This document shows positions 1-7,751 of a DNA stretch of 33,070 nucleotides, piece after piece. The DNA is taken from NCBI GenBank assembly GCA_903901855.1, contig CAIUSP010000007.1:1-33070 (forward strand). The letters run 5' to 3'. Position 1 is the stretch's first letter, and the number at the start of each line of letters is the position of its first letter. The position numbers were made by a program, and so were the translations under genes. The notes under the pieces were generated by a model. It ran no database searches. It had not been told where the DNA came from and saw only the letters and a list, made by a program, of their open reading frames with translations. The DNA is from an uncultured bacterium. GTDB lineage: Bacteria > Actinomycetota > Thermoleophilia > Solirubrobacterales > 70-9.

Positions 1-33
1 ACTTGCCGCATACGAGATTCGAATCGGGCGCGC

Positions 34-360
34 TCACGAATTGAGCATAGACGCGGAGGGTTCACTCGAAGTCGCGTTCGCCCACCGGTTGACCTCATAG
101 AGAACCCGGGCGAGTTCGCGCCCGCGCCCGGTGAGGCTGTAGCCCCTGCCACCTTCCTCGACCTCGCAGATCCCGGCCTCCACCAACTCGGCGAGTCGCG
201 TCGTGAGGACCGAAGGGCTGATCTCCAGCCGACGGGAAAGGTCGCTGAATGAGAGCCGGTCCCGCCTGAGTTCCCAGATCAACTGCAGGGACCAACGCTT
301 CCCGAGCAGATTCATGGCCTGCTCCATTGCTGAGTATTCGAATTTTGCTTTGTTTTTCAT
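34..360 (-). CDS. HxlR-family winged-helix transcriptional regulator
   Basis: Predicted 108-residue DNA-binding regulator. Residues 12-30 (AMEQAMNLLGKRWSLQLIW) match the HxlR entry helix around the usual GGKW motif. A winged helix follows at about 37-60 (FSDLSRRLEISPSVLTTRL), with a glycine-rich wing (EEGGRGYSLT). The Cys-Pro near the N-terminus that many HxlR proteins use for redox or electrophile sensing is absent; Tyr-Ser stands in its place, so a cysteine switch is unlikely. The frame stays open upstream to 495, but that extension has no HxlR similarity and runs through the AT-rich promoter gap, so I chose the ATG at 358-360. No clear Shine-Dalgarno precedes it. The start codon lies inside one arm of a 13-bp inverted repeat, which suggests autoregulation. 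It is divergent from the aldolase gene. The ligand is unknown. Confidence 0.85.
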   Translation of the reverse strand: MKNKAKFEYSAMEQAMNLLGKRWSLQLIWELRRDRLSFSDLSRRLEISPSVLTTRLAELVEAGICEVEEGGRGYSLTGRGRELARVLYEVNRWANATSSEPSASMLNS

Positions 361-400
361 AGTATTTGAAAGGTTTCTCACGCATATTACTATGAAAAAC
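352..400. promoter_or_regulatory. Perfect 13-bp inverted repeat, candidate HxlR operator
   Basis: The arm GTTTTTCATAGTA at 352-364 is repeated exactly in inverted orientation as TACTATGAAAAAC at 388-400, with a 23-bp spacer. The left arm covers the regulator's ATG (358-360). The right arm covers a candidate -10 box for the opposite strand. The arms are AT-rich in a GC-rich genome. Position and symmetry fit a dimeric regulator site. Binding by the adjacent HxlR protein is inferred. Confidence 0.55.
366..393 (+). promoter_or_regulatory. Candidate sigma-70-type promoter for the aldolase gene
   Basis: TTGAAA (366-371) and TACTAT (388-393) are separated by 16 bp and resemble -35 and -10 hexamers. 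The -10 lies in the right arm of the inverted repeat, so a bound repressor would block it. Transcription would start near 400, leaving a leader of about 160 nt before the aldolase ATG. This is motif matching only. Confidence 0.3.
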
Positions 401-563
401 CTACTGAACGAGTGTAGTCGTGCCTGCAGCCACCGAAACCGGTCTCTCCTCGGGGGCGGAATCGACCTGAAGACAGGGCTGCGGATATTCGGCAATACTG
501 AAACCCATCGGGCACTGGGTCAGAGGCACCCGGGCCAACCACGACAGGAGGAGTCCAGCAAGC

Positions 564-1481
564 ATGCAAGCCAAGTCCATCGCCAAGCAGAAGTCACTTC
601 TCGAGGTCCTCCCTCCCGGCAAGCGCGCCCGACTGCACCGGCTGCTCTACGAGTTCGGCCCTGGCGACGGGACCTTGATGCTGTTGCCGATCGATCAAGG
701 GATCGAACACGGTCCTCGTGATTTCTTCCCGAATCCCGACTCGAAGGACCCTGAGTACCAGTTCAAGCTCGCGGCCGAGGCCGGCTACTCGGCGATCGCC
801 TGCCAGATCGGCATGGCCTCGAAGTACTACCCGGACTACGCCGGGCGAGTGCCACTGATCCTCAAGGTGAACGGCAAGACCGACGTCCCGTCCTCCGACG
901 AGGCCCTCTCGACCACCAACGCATCGGTCGAGGATGCGGTTCGACTGGGCGCCGATGCGATCGGCTACACGATGTACGTGGGCTCACCCCGCCAGGACGA
1001 GGATCTCCGCCAACTGCAGGAGGTCAGGGAAGACTGCGAGCGCTACGGAATGCCCCTGGTGATCTGGTCGTACCCGCGAGGGAGCGCCATCGACGGCAAG
1101 GGAGGCGCGGGGAGCTTCTACGCAATCGATTACGCAGCGAGGCTCGCGATGGAGATGGGCGCGGATGTGGTCAAGCTCAACATGCCGAAGCCCTCGGACT
1201 CCGACAAGGATGCACCTGCTCCTTACAACGAGATGGATGTCGATCAGGCGGAGATGATCAGGCAGTGCGTGGAGTCCGCTGGCCGCTCCCTGGTGGTGCT
1301 CTCTGGAGGGTCCAAGGTCGACGACGAGACGGTCCTCAACCAGACCCGGCTGATCATGGAAGCTGGAGGGTCAGGCGTGATCTTCGGGCGCAACGTATGG
1401 CAGCGCCCTTGGAAGGACGCGATCAAGATCGTCGAGGAGATCAAGGGCACGCTTCTGTCGAGCGTGCAGCGCACTCCCTGA
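564..1481 (+). CDS. Fructose-bisphosphate aldolase, class I (DhnA/FbaB type)
   Basis: Predicted cytoplasmic Schiff-base aldolase (305 residues) that reversibly cleaves fructose 1,6-bisphosphate to glyceraldehyde 3-phosphate and dihydroxyacetone phosphate. The TIM-barrel DhnA family is recognised by LLPIDQGIEHGP (40-51), the lysine in DVVKLNMP (Lys204, expected Schiff-base residue), the phosphate-binding SGGSK (247-251) and GRNVWQR (275-281). The length is normal for archaeal-type class I aldolases. The start is well set by AGGAGG-like bases (about 546-552) some 11 nt before the ATG. The gene stands first in a plus-strand group, behind the AT-rich HxlR gap, so control by that regulator is possible. 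Related DhnA-type enzymes act on other sugar phosphates (LsrF, ADH synthase), so the exact substrate is slightly uncertain. Confidence 0.9.
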   Translation: MQAKSIAKQKSLLEVLPPGKRARLHRLLYEFGPGDGTLMLLPIDQGIEHGPRDFFPNPDSKDPEYQFKLAAEAGYSAIACQIGMASKYYPDYAGRVPLILKVNGKTDVPSSDEALSTTNASVEDAVRLGADAIGYTMYVGSPRQDEDLRQLQEVREDCERYGMPLVIWSYPRGSAIDGKGGAGSFYAIDYAARLAMEMGADVVKLNMPKPSDSDKDAPAPYNEMDVDQAEMIRQCVESAGRSLVVLSGGSKVDDETVLNQTRLIMEAGGSGVIFGRNVWQRPWKDAIKIVEEIKGTLLSSVQRTP

Positions 1482-1503
1482 CCGGCTCAGCGTGGCCGGG
1501 GTC
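1480..1503 (+). terminator. Possible hairpin after the aldolase gene
   Basis: GACCGGC (1480-1486) can pair with GCCGG(G)GTC (1495-1503) with one bulged G, starting inside the aldolase stop codon. No T-run follows, so this is at best a weak or atypical terminator. Confidence 0.22.
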
Positions 1504-1548
1504 GAGAAGGCTGTCAGCTAATCGAGTCTGCATCTGACTTAAGAGAAG

Positions 1549-2169
1549 ATGCGCTTCCGGATACCGAGCACGAAGAAAGGCCTGACCGCCGTAGGCATGG
1601 GCATCCTGCTCCTGATCGGTCTGATCATGGGCGGTGAGGAGGAATCCACCCGCGATCAGAGCAAGCGGGTCGCGGAGAAACCTGCCAAGCCGAAAACCGC
1701 AGAGCCCGAGCCCCGGAACGAGCGACCGCCCGAGAAGAAACGGCCTGTACGTAGGCAACCCACCGGCACCCCCGTCTACGTTTCGAGGGTGGTCGACGGC
1801 GACACCATCGAGGTGACGATGCCGAACGGCAGAACCGAGGACGTGCGCTACATCGGGGTGGACACCCCCGAGACGGTCGCACCGGGGGAACCGGTCGGGT
1901 GTTTCGGGCCGAAGGCGAGCGCATTCAACGAAGTGTTGGTGGAGGGCAGGAGGGCGAGGCTCAGGTTCGATCAGGAGCGCAGGGACTACTACGGCCGTCT
2001 GCTCGCCTATGTCTACGTCGGGGGGAGATTCGTCAACGCGGAACTCCTGAAGCGGGGGCTGGCACGCGCGATCTACTACTCGCCGAACGGTGCCTTCCGC
2101 TACCGGTTCGAAGAGATAGCGAGGCGTGCAGGTAGATCCGGCCGAGGGCTCTGGGGCGCCTGCAGGTGA
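1549..2169 (+). CDS. Membrane-anchored staphylococcal-nuclease-type (SNase) protein
   Basis: Predicted Ca2+-dependent nuclease (206 residues). Layout: a basic N-terminus; a hydrophobic segment at about 13-28 that is an uncleaved anchor or signal peptide; a Lys/Pro/Glu-rich linker (30-72); then a thermonuclease domain (75-205). The key SNase residues are present: DGD (Asp83/Asp85), Arg100 and Glu108 in VRYIGVDTPE, and Arg150 in YYGRLLAYVY, equivalent to Arg35, Glu43 and Arg87 of the S. aureus enzyme. This supports activity. The anchor would place the catalytic domain outside the cytoplasmic membrane. The ATG at 1549 follows AAGAGAAG. It lies 67 bp after the aldolase and 64 bp before a small membrane protein. 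A role in scavenging or degrading extracellular DNA or RNA is inferred from the family. Confidence 0.88.
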   Translation: MRFRIPSTKKGLTAVGMGILLLIGLIMGGEEESTRDQSKRVAEKPAKPKTAEPEPRNERPPEKKRPVRRQPTGTPVYVSRVVDGDTIEVTMPNGRTEDVRYIGVDTPETVAPGEPVGCFGPKASAFNEVLVEGRRARLRFDQERRDYYGRLLAYVYVGGRFVNAELLKRGLARAIYYSPNGAFRYRFEEIARRAGRSGRGLWGACR

Positions 2170-2233
2170 GATGACCCGAACGGACGGCTGCCCGGGCTGT
2201 CGGTTTGAGCGACCCCTAACATAGGACTCAGCA

Positions 2234-2482
2234 ATGGCCCAGATGAGGATGAGAAGGAGTGCGGCCCAGATCGAGGCGGCGCTCGAACAGGAGATGGAAC
2301 TCGACCGCAAGCGTCGAGATCAGTTGCGCGAACGCGCCGCCAACAGGAAGCGCGCGAGGAAGATCAGGAAGGTCGAGTCCAAGGGCAAGGTGCGATTCGG
2401 GGTCCTGTTGGTGGCCCTGACCGCCACGGTGGTGGTCGTAGTGGTGATCATGTTCGAAACCCTCGCCTGGTTGATGGGATGA
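2234..2482 (+). CDS. Small basic coiled-coil protein with one C-terminal TM segment
   Basis: I do not recognise the family. The 82-residue product has a highly charged helical N-terminus (residues 1-52, rich in Arg, Lys, Glu and Gln, coiled-coil-like) followed by a single hydrophobic segment (about 54-74, with a run of valines) and a short tail ending Trp-Leu-Met-Gly. It should be tail-anchored with its basic helix in the cytoplasm, where it could touch nucleic acid or anionic lipid. The ATG at 2234 has a modest AGGAC about 9 nt upstream; ATGs at codons 4 and 6 are alternatives. Codon use fits a real gene (third positions G/C-rich). It sits between the nuclease and the low-complexity protein on the same strand. 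Confidence 0.65.
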   Translation: MAQMRMRRSAAQIEAALEQEMELDRKRRDQLRERAANRKRARKIRKVESKGKVRFGVLLVALTATVVVVVVIMFETLAWLMG

Positions 2483-2544
2483 AGCCGAAAACCACGAGGG
2501 TCGCACGGGGTCGGAAGGCCCCTCATTGCTAGAGTCCCCCGCCG

Positions 2545-3126
2545 ATGGCCGGACGATCCCTAAAACCTCAGTTGAACCAGATCCGTGCGTGGGTGCGACA
2601 GGGTCGTACCGACGCTTGGATCGCCCACCAGCTCGAAGTCTCGACCTCGCAGCTGCAGGAGTTCCGCAAGCAGAACGGGCTCGACGCTGAGTCGCTCGGG
2701 GATTCACCGGCCGAGGTGGACATCCGCGACGAGATAGAAGCGGAGATCGAGGCAGAGCTCGACGAGATCGAAGACCTCCCCGAGGAGGATGCGGAGGAGG
2801 AAGAGGACTCGGCTCCGGTCGATTCGGCCCCTGCAGCCCGGCGTGATTCCGGACAGCGGCAGTCCTCATCGCGAAGGTCCGGTCGTGGCGAGGAACGGCA
2901 GGGCAACGGTCGACGCCGGGGCAAGCGCGGCGGTCGACGCCGGGGCAAGCGCGGCGGCAAGACGTTCGACGCGACTTTCGAGCAGGGCAAGGAGGGCTAC
3001 GGCCTCTGGCTCGACCCCGCGATCGCAGACGAAGCGGTCTTCACCGAGAACTGGAAGGGCAAGCGAGCCCTCCGTGTAACCGTCGAGCAGGGCCGGATCG
3101 TTCTAGAGCCCTCCTCCCGCGACTAA
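2545..3126 (+). CDS. Hypothetical protein: HTH-like N-terminus, acidic region, Arg/Lys/Gly repeat, small C-terminal domain
   Basis: The family is unknown to me. The 193-residue product has four parts. Residues 5-45 (NQIRAWVRQGRTDAWIAHQL then VSTSQLQEF) resemble a resolvase-like helix-turn-helix. Residues 55-92 are very acidic. Residues 98-138 are Arg/Gly/Ser-rich and contain two copies of GRRRGKRG (122-137). Residues 141-189 look folded, with GYGLWLDPA and LRVTVEQGRIVLEP. Opposite-charge disordered arms beside a putative DNA-binding helix suggest a nucleic-acid-associated protein; this is inference. No convincing Shine-Dalgarno precedes the ATG at 2545. The stop TAA overlaps the stop of the convergent minus-strand gene. 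Confidence 0.65.
   Translation: MAGRSLKPQLNQIRAWVRQGRTDAWIAHQLEVSTSQLQEFRKQNGLDAESLGDSPAEVDIRDEIEAEIEAELDEIEDLPEEDAEEEEDSAPVDSAPAARRDSGQRQSSSRRSGRGEERQGNGRRRGKRGGRRRGKRGGKTFDATFEQGKEGYGLWLDPAIADEAVFTENWKGKRALRVTVEQGRIVLEPSSRD
2907..2954 (+). repeat. Perfect 24-bp tandem duplication inside the 193-residue gene
   Basis: The 24-bp unit at 2907-2930 (beginning CGGTCGACGCC) is repeated exactly at 2931-2954. It encodes two GRRRGKRG octads. Being exact and in frame, it looks like a recent slippage or duplication event that lengthened the basic region. Confidence 0.9.
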
Positions 3127-3479
3127 CCGACTTCCTCCTCGTCCTCCCCTGCCGGGACCACCCTTCCTCCTGCCCAGTCCGAGGCCGAACGCAGGTGGCG
3201 CCAGAAGGCCCCGTCTGTCACCGCCTGAGGATCCAGGGTCGAGGCACGCTCGGGGTCGGTGCGGCGAGCCGCCGCCAGACACCAGTCCGTGCCGCGTGAA
3301 TAGAGCTCAGCGAGATCGGCTGCGGTGAAACTAGGTCCGATCCGTCGCCTCAGCTCGTCTCTGACTGCCTCCACAGCACGATCGAGGATCCTCGAGAGCT
3401 CTGGGTCACGAGACAGCTCGGAGACACGTCGGTCCCCCTCCTCCCACTGATAGATCGCGCTTTCGACCGGATAATCCAC
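3123..3479 (-). CDS. Hypothetical 118-residue soluble protein
   Basis: I do not recognise the family. The predicted protein is mostly helical and charged, with an N-terminal YPVESAIYQWEEGDRRV, a central helix rich in Arg/Glu (residues 20-47) and an acidic end (GEDEEEVG). It has no signal peptide or TM segment. The start is a choice between GTG at 3485 and GTG at 3479; AGGA in the bases after the upstream stop is 7 nt from the 3479 start but only 2 nt from the other, so I chose 3479. It is the last gene of a minus-strand run, 10 bp after the second GT-C-like gene and probably cotranscribed with it. Its stop codon (3123-3125) overlaps that of the plus-strand gene. Confidence 0.6.
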   Translation of the reverse strand: MDYPVESAIYQWEEGDRRVSELSRDPELSRILDRAVEAVRDELRRRIGPSFTAADLAELYSRGTDWCLAAARRTDPERASTLDPQAVTDGAFWRHLRSASDWAGGRVVPAGEDEEEVG

Positions 3480-3489
3480 TTTCACATCC

Positions 3490-5637
3490 TCACCGGCTGC
3501 AGATGTCGGGAGAGAGTTTGCCCTCGATCTTCCAGACGCCGGTGTTGCGCTCGGAGACGATCCTCTCGGCGTTCGGTGCCCGCTGCAGCCACGCCGCCTC
3601 CACGGGAACCTCGATCTGTGAGGAGTCGCGATCGGCCGACGGGGGCGAGGTGACCAGATAGCGGTAGCCCCCCGAGTTGACGGCTGCGACCCACTCGGGG
3701 CAGCCTGCCGGAGCAGCGAAGGTTCCGTCGGAGCCGCGATCGCCGATCGCCTCGACCTGATTGGAGGCGTCCGGACCCCAGATCCCGTACTGGAAGAACT
3801 GCGCGAGGGTACCGCCGAGTCCGATCTTCTCATCGGTCACGCCTCGGGCCCAGTCGTTGACCGCACCGATGCCTTCTTTGAGTTCGTCGGCGGGATAGGA
3901 ATCAACCGGGTATGCGGGAGAGCCGGACGAGTAGCGGTACTCCTGGTACTCGCGCCGATCCAGAGCCCCCATCACTACGAGTACCGAGACGGTTGCGACA
4001 GCGGCGGCGATCAGCAACTTGGGATCGAGCCTGTTCGACCATCCGAAGTAGAAGGCCAACGGCAAGAGCACGAACACGACTCCGACGAAGATCGAACCGA
4101 CGATCCGGCTGTAGTCGAGTTCGGCGAAGTAGAGGTTCCCGACCACCATCACCAGAGCGAGAGATATCAACACACCGATCCGCCATCTGTCCCGGTGGCG
4201 TGCGAGGAACCCCGGGGGCACAGCGACCAGGCAGAGGGCGAGCGCGAAGGCGGGGGCCGCGTATCTGATGTTGAGCCGGAAGGCGGTGGGAGCGCCCTCG
4301 GGCCCTGCTGCACCGAGCGGCGTGAGGAAGTAGGCGACGAAGCCAACGAGGGCAACTGCCCCGAGCATCCGCAGGACTCTGCTCCGGGAGAAGATGGTGA
4401 GCGCCATACCGGCAGCCGACAAGAGCAGGACGAGTGGCCAGAGATAGCCGAGACGCTCCGCGAGACCGGGGGCGAACCAAGTTCCCCAGACATCGAAATC
4501 GGTCAGGTAGTGGGCAATCGAGTAGGGGTCCCGTCCCTCGAAGCTCCCCACCTTCTCGAGCGGACCAACCCCGAACCACGGAAGGGGATTTCCGGCCTCG
4601 ACCGCGTTGCGGATGAACCAGGAGACTCCGATCAGGACCGAACTCGCGATCCAGATTCCCGCGGTCCGAAACCGCTCGCCTTTGCCGGTCAGGACGATAA
4701 CCCCGACGGTGAGAGCAATGGCGATGGCAGCGAGGTTGAGTTTGGTGCCGACCGAGAGGCCGATGGCCAGACCGGCCGTGACCACCGCTCCCGGTGCGAA
4801 CGACGCCAGAGCCGGATCTCTCTCCCCCGGTCGTGGCTCCACCCCGGCCCGCTGCCACCAACTGTTTGAGAGGATCGCTGCCGCAGCGAGCAGCAGAGCC
4901 ACCACGATCACGTCGTTGTTGGCATTACCCGGCTGACGGGAGAACATCAACTCGGTGGACATCAGCGCGGCCACCGCGGCGCTGGAAGGCGCGGCGACCC
5001 CCCAAGGGCGACCGAGGCACCAACCGGCGAGCAGTGCGATCAGCAACCAACCGAGGTTGATCAGAGGAGAGAGGTAGTCATCTCCGACGAGGAGCATTCC
5101 CAGTGCGTGGAGCAGCTCCGAGTTCTGCGGATAGAACCAGTTCGAGTAGAGGGTGTCGACATAGAGGAGCGAGACGGTCGAACCCGTCTGCACCATATGG
5201 GCGGAAAACGGAAGGTGGTACCAGAGCGTGTCTCCTCCGTACATGCCCCGATCCAGGGAGGTGAGCACCGGTCCAGCCCACTGGACGACGACTGCGAAGG
5301 CGAAGGCTGCAGCCGTGAGGACCTCCCCCCTGCCTCGGGCCGGTGCAGGCGGAGAGATCGCGGATGAAGGTTCGATCGTTCGCCCCAACTGGATCGCCCC
5401 CATTCCCACGATCGCCGATGCGGCGACCAGCAGGGGCGCCTGGAGAAGCCCGATGACGCCGAGGATCTGGGCGATCGCGAACAGGGCCGCGAGACCCAGG
5501 ATCAACTCGGCCAGCCGTGCCGGTGATCCACCCCATCCCGGGAGCGCCCAGCGTCGGAGCACCACTGCGGCGTAGCCCAACGAGAGGACGATCACGGACA
5601 TCCCGATCACTCCGGTAATCCAATGCCAGACGCTCAT
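3490..5637 (-). CDS. GT-C-like polytopic membrane protein, copy 2 of tandem pair
   Basis: Predicted integral membrane protein of 715 residues with about 11-13 TM segments. After two or three TM segments, an outside loop carries GGDTLWYHLPFSA (Asp136, Tyr140, His141) and NWFYPQNSEL (166-175). This layout resembles membrane glycosyltransferases of the GT-C fold (GT39/ArnT/PMT-like), which use polyprenyl-phosphate sugars and keep a catalytic acidic residue in the first extracytoplasmic loop. The C-terminal 130 residues form a soluble domain with YRYLVTSPPS. The ATG at 5637 overlaps the upstream stop as ATGA. Starting there makes its N-terminus align exactly with the upstream paralogue (MSVW/MTFW and PGW at 33-35). 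Sugar donor and acceptor are unknown. A non-enzymatic membrane role cannot be excluded. Confidence 0.7.
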   Translation of the reverse strand: MSVWHWITGVIGMSVIVLSLGYAAVVLRRWALPGWGGSPARLAELILGLAALFAIAQILGVIGLLQAPLLVAASAIVGMGAIQLGRTIEPSSAISPPAPARGRGEVLTAAAFAFAVVVQWAGPVLTSLDRGMYGGDTLWYHLPFSAHMVQTGSTVSLLYVDTLYSNWFYPQNSELLHALGMLLVGDDYLSPLINLGWLLIALLAGWCLGRPWGVAAPSSAAVAALMSTELMFSRQPGNANNDVIVVALLLAAAAILSNSWWQRAGVEPRPGERDPALASFAPGAVVTAGLAIGLSVGTKLNLAAIAIALTVGVIVLTGKGERFRTAGIWIASSVLIGVSWFIRNAVEAGNPLPWFGVGPLEKVGSFEGRDPYSIAHYLTDFDVWGTWFAPGLAERLGYLWPLVLLLSAAGMALTIFSRSRVLRMLGAVALVGFVAYFLTPLGAAGPEGAPTAFRLNIRYAAPAFALALCLVAVPPGFLARHRDRWRIGVLISLALVMVVGNLYFAELDYSRIVGSIFVGVVFVLLPLAFYFGWSNRLDPKLLIAAAVATVSVLVVMGALDRREYQEYRYSSGSPAYPVDSYPADELKEGIGAVNDWARGVTDEKIGLGGTLAQFFQYGIWGPDASNQVEAIGDRGSDGTFAAPAGCPEWVAAVNSGGYRYLVTSPPSADRDSSQIEVPVEAAWLQRAPNAERIVSERNTGVWKIEGKLSPDICSR

Positions 5638-7751
5638 CCGGGCCGGCACCCCGAACTGGATAGATCTCCCGTTATCTCGAATACGCTCGAGAGCCCGTTC
5701 TGCCGGATCTCCCGCAGGCCTGTGTTGCCGAGGACCCAGACACGCTCAGGGGAAGCGGTGAGGACGGTCGGGCGATTCAGGTCTAGTGTCGGCGTGGTCA
5801 CCAGGTAGTCGTAGTTCCCTTTGTCGAGCGCCTCCAGCAATCCGGCGCAGTTGGTGATCGCCCTGAAATCTCCCCCGGGCGCCCTGCGGCCAAGGTACTG
5901 GACATGGTTGCTGAGATCGTCTCCGTAGAGCGTGTACTGGGTGAAGGCCCCGCTCGAGCCGACCACCGCGATCCGCTCGTCCTGCAGGGGCTTTGCCCAG
6001 ACAGCGACACCGTCAGGCTGGAAGGAGAAGAAGTCCCGTGAGTAGCGGTCGTTCAGATAGTCAGCGGAGAACGCCCAGAGGGCGCCGCCGCCGACCAGAA
6101 CGATCGCGGCCAGGGCCCCCAGCGCGGCCGTGACCCCCTGCCGGACGCTGAGACGCCAGACAAGTGCCACCATCGCGACCAGCACCAGCCCCACGAGCAG
6201 AGCCCACGGAATCGAGGAGAATGCCTCGCTCCAGCTCGCCGCGGAATCCGAGAACAGGCCGGTCAGTATCAGGGCGAACAGGCCACCGGCCAGCAGAGGG
6301 GTCTTGGCGCGATCGGGAGTGAGGCGCGGCTCCAGTGGAAGCAGACAGAGGCCCAGCGTCAAGGCAGGGAGCAGATAGCGGAGGTTGGCCGTGAACGAGA
6401 AGGGATCGCCCTCCGGACCCGCGGCAGTGAGCGGCGTGAACACGTAGGTGATCGCTCCGACCGCCGCCGCCGCTCCAAGGGCACGGACCGTGCCGATACG
6501 GGGCCTGATCAGCGCGATCAGCGCACCGAGCACCGAACCCAGCAGGATCGGGATCCAGACCGGCCCGAGCACGTTGTGCAGGCCGTCCAGGATGTAGGTG
6601 CCCCATACCTCACCGTCTGGGTTGACGAAGATGTAGTGGGCGACGCTGTACGGATCGCGGCCTTCCAGACCTCGTCCCGGACCGGGGAGGTCGAGCGGTC
6701 CGAACGACTGCAGCCAGGGGATCGGATTACCCGAGAGCGCGAGGTTACGGATCGGCCAGATGCCAGCTGTCACGAAGGTCCCGAGGATGAGTATCCCGAA
6801 GGTCCGCCAGCGGCTTCCGGGCGGAGCGATCGAAGCAAGGAGGATGAAGAGCGCTGCGAATGCCCCCAAGGCGGTCAGCTTGGTGCCGAGAGCGAGACCC
6901 GAGGCGAGACCGATCACCAAGAGCGCGACCGGGGAAGGAAAGTCCTTCCGACCCGAGGCGTTGACCAGGACTGCTCCCGCGGCCAGCAGCAACGCGACCG
7001 GAGCGACATCGTTGGCCATCGTCCCGGCCTCACGGGGGATCATATTGCCGGTATCCAGCACGATCGCGGCTGCCACCAGAGTCAGAGGCGCAACCCCGAA
7101 GCGTCTCCCGATACACCATGCCGAGAGGAGAGCCACGGCGAGCCAGGCGAGGTTGATCAGCGGAGACAGCAGATCGTTGCCGAGGAACGTGATCCCCAGC
7201 GCATGCTGGAGTTCGGAGTTGCCCGGATAGAACCAGTTCAAGTACTCGGTGTCGGTGAAGTGCAGCGGCCAAGCCGTTCCCTCGGCGGCGATCCGGGCCG
7301 ACATCGGGCCGTGGTACCAGATCGTGTCGGCCGAGTACATGCCCTGTCCCCAAGACGCCTGGACACCCGTCCACCAGTGTGCGAGAAGGAAGACCACGGC
7401 CACGACGACGAACGACCAGGCGATCCGTCCGACTCCGGGGCCGGCATCGACCTCGGTGCGATCACGGTGGCGGATCAGCGAAGTTCCGAATCGACCGGCC
7501 CAGACCCGAGTCAGTCCTGCGAGTAGAAGAGAGGAGATCAAGATCTCGACTCCACCGAACAAACCGATCATGCCGAGGATCTGACAGATCAGGGTGATTC
7601 CTGCAACCGCCAACACGAACTCGACCAGTCGAGCCGGTGCCCCGGTCCAGCCGGGAAAGAGCGTGGCCCGAATCGTCCACGCGATCCAGCCGAAGGTGGC
7701 CAGAGTCGCGGCCAAGCCTGCCATCCCGAGTGCGTATTGCCAGAAGGTCAC
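5634..7751 (-). CDS. GT-C-like polytopic membrane protein, copy 1 of tandem pair
   Basis: Predicted 705-residue multi-pass protein, clearly homologous to the next gene along its length. Shared blocks include PGWxGxPARL (33-42), ADTIWYHGPMSA (141-152), NWFYPGNSEL (172-181), LEGRDPYSVAHY, FTPLTAAGPEG and a C-terminal YDYLVTTPTL. The conserved Asp142 and Tyr146-His147 sit in the loop where GT-C glycosyltransferases place catalytic acids. The start is GTG at 7749-7751 with no strong Shine-Dalgarno; alignment with the paralogue supports it. The stop overlaps the second copy's ATG, so the two are translationally coupled and may act together. It lies 129 bp downstream of the FtsB-like gene and may have its own promoter. 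Activity is inferred from fold-level resemblance only. Confidence 0.7.
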   Translation of the reverse strand: MTFWQYALGMAGLAATLATFGWIAWTIRATLFPGWTGAPARLVEFVLAVAGITLICQILGMIGLFGGVEILISSLLLAGLTRVWAGRFGTSLIRHRDRTEVDAGPGVGRIAWSFVVVAVVFLLAHWWTGVQASWGQGMYSADTIWYHGPMSARIAAEGTAWPLHFTDTEYLNWFYPGNSELQHALGITFLGNDLLSPLINLAWLAVALLSAWCIGRRFGVAPLTLVAAAIVLDTGNMIPREAGTMANDVAPVALLLAAGAVLVNASGRKDFPSPVALLVIGLASGLALGTKLTALGAFAALFILLASIAPPGSRWRTFGILILGTFVTAGIWPIRNLALSGNPIPWLQSFGPLDLPGPGRGLEGRDPYSVAHYIFVNPDGEVWGTYILDGLHNVLGPVWIPILLGSVLGALIALIRPRIGTVRALGAAAAVGAITYVFTPLTAAGPEGDPFSFTANLRYLLPALTLGLCLLPLEPRLTPDRAKTPLLAGGLFALILTGLFSDSAASWSEAFSSIPWALLVGLVLVAMVALVWRLSVRQGVTAALGALAAIVLVGGGALWAFSADYLNDRYSRDFFSFQPDGVAVWAKPLQDERIAVVGSSGAFTQYTLYGDDLSNHVQYLGRRAPGGDFRAITNCAGLLEALDKGNYDYLVTTPTLDLNRPTVLTASPERVWVLGNTGLREIRQNGLSSVFEITGDLSSSGCRPG

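Noticed and set aside
352-400. Reading the 13-bp inverted repeat as a terminator
   Set aside because: It lies at the 5' ends of two divergent genes with a 23-bp spacer and AT-rich arms, so an operator is the better reading.
361-495. N-terminal extension of the HxlR gene
   Set aside because: It crosses the inverted repeat and promoter-like region and has no similarity to HxlR proteins.
6576-7526. Plus-strand frame of 316 codons opposite the first GT-C-like gene
   Set aside because: Antisense; highly charged and without domain or ribosome-binding site, while the minus strand encodes a clear multi-TM protein.
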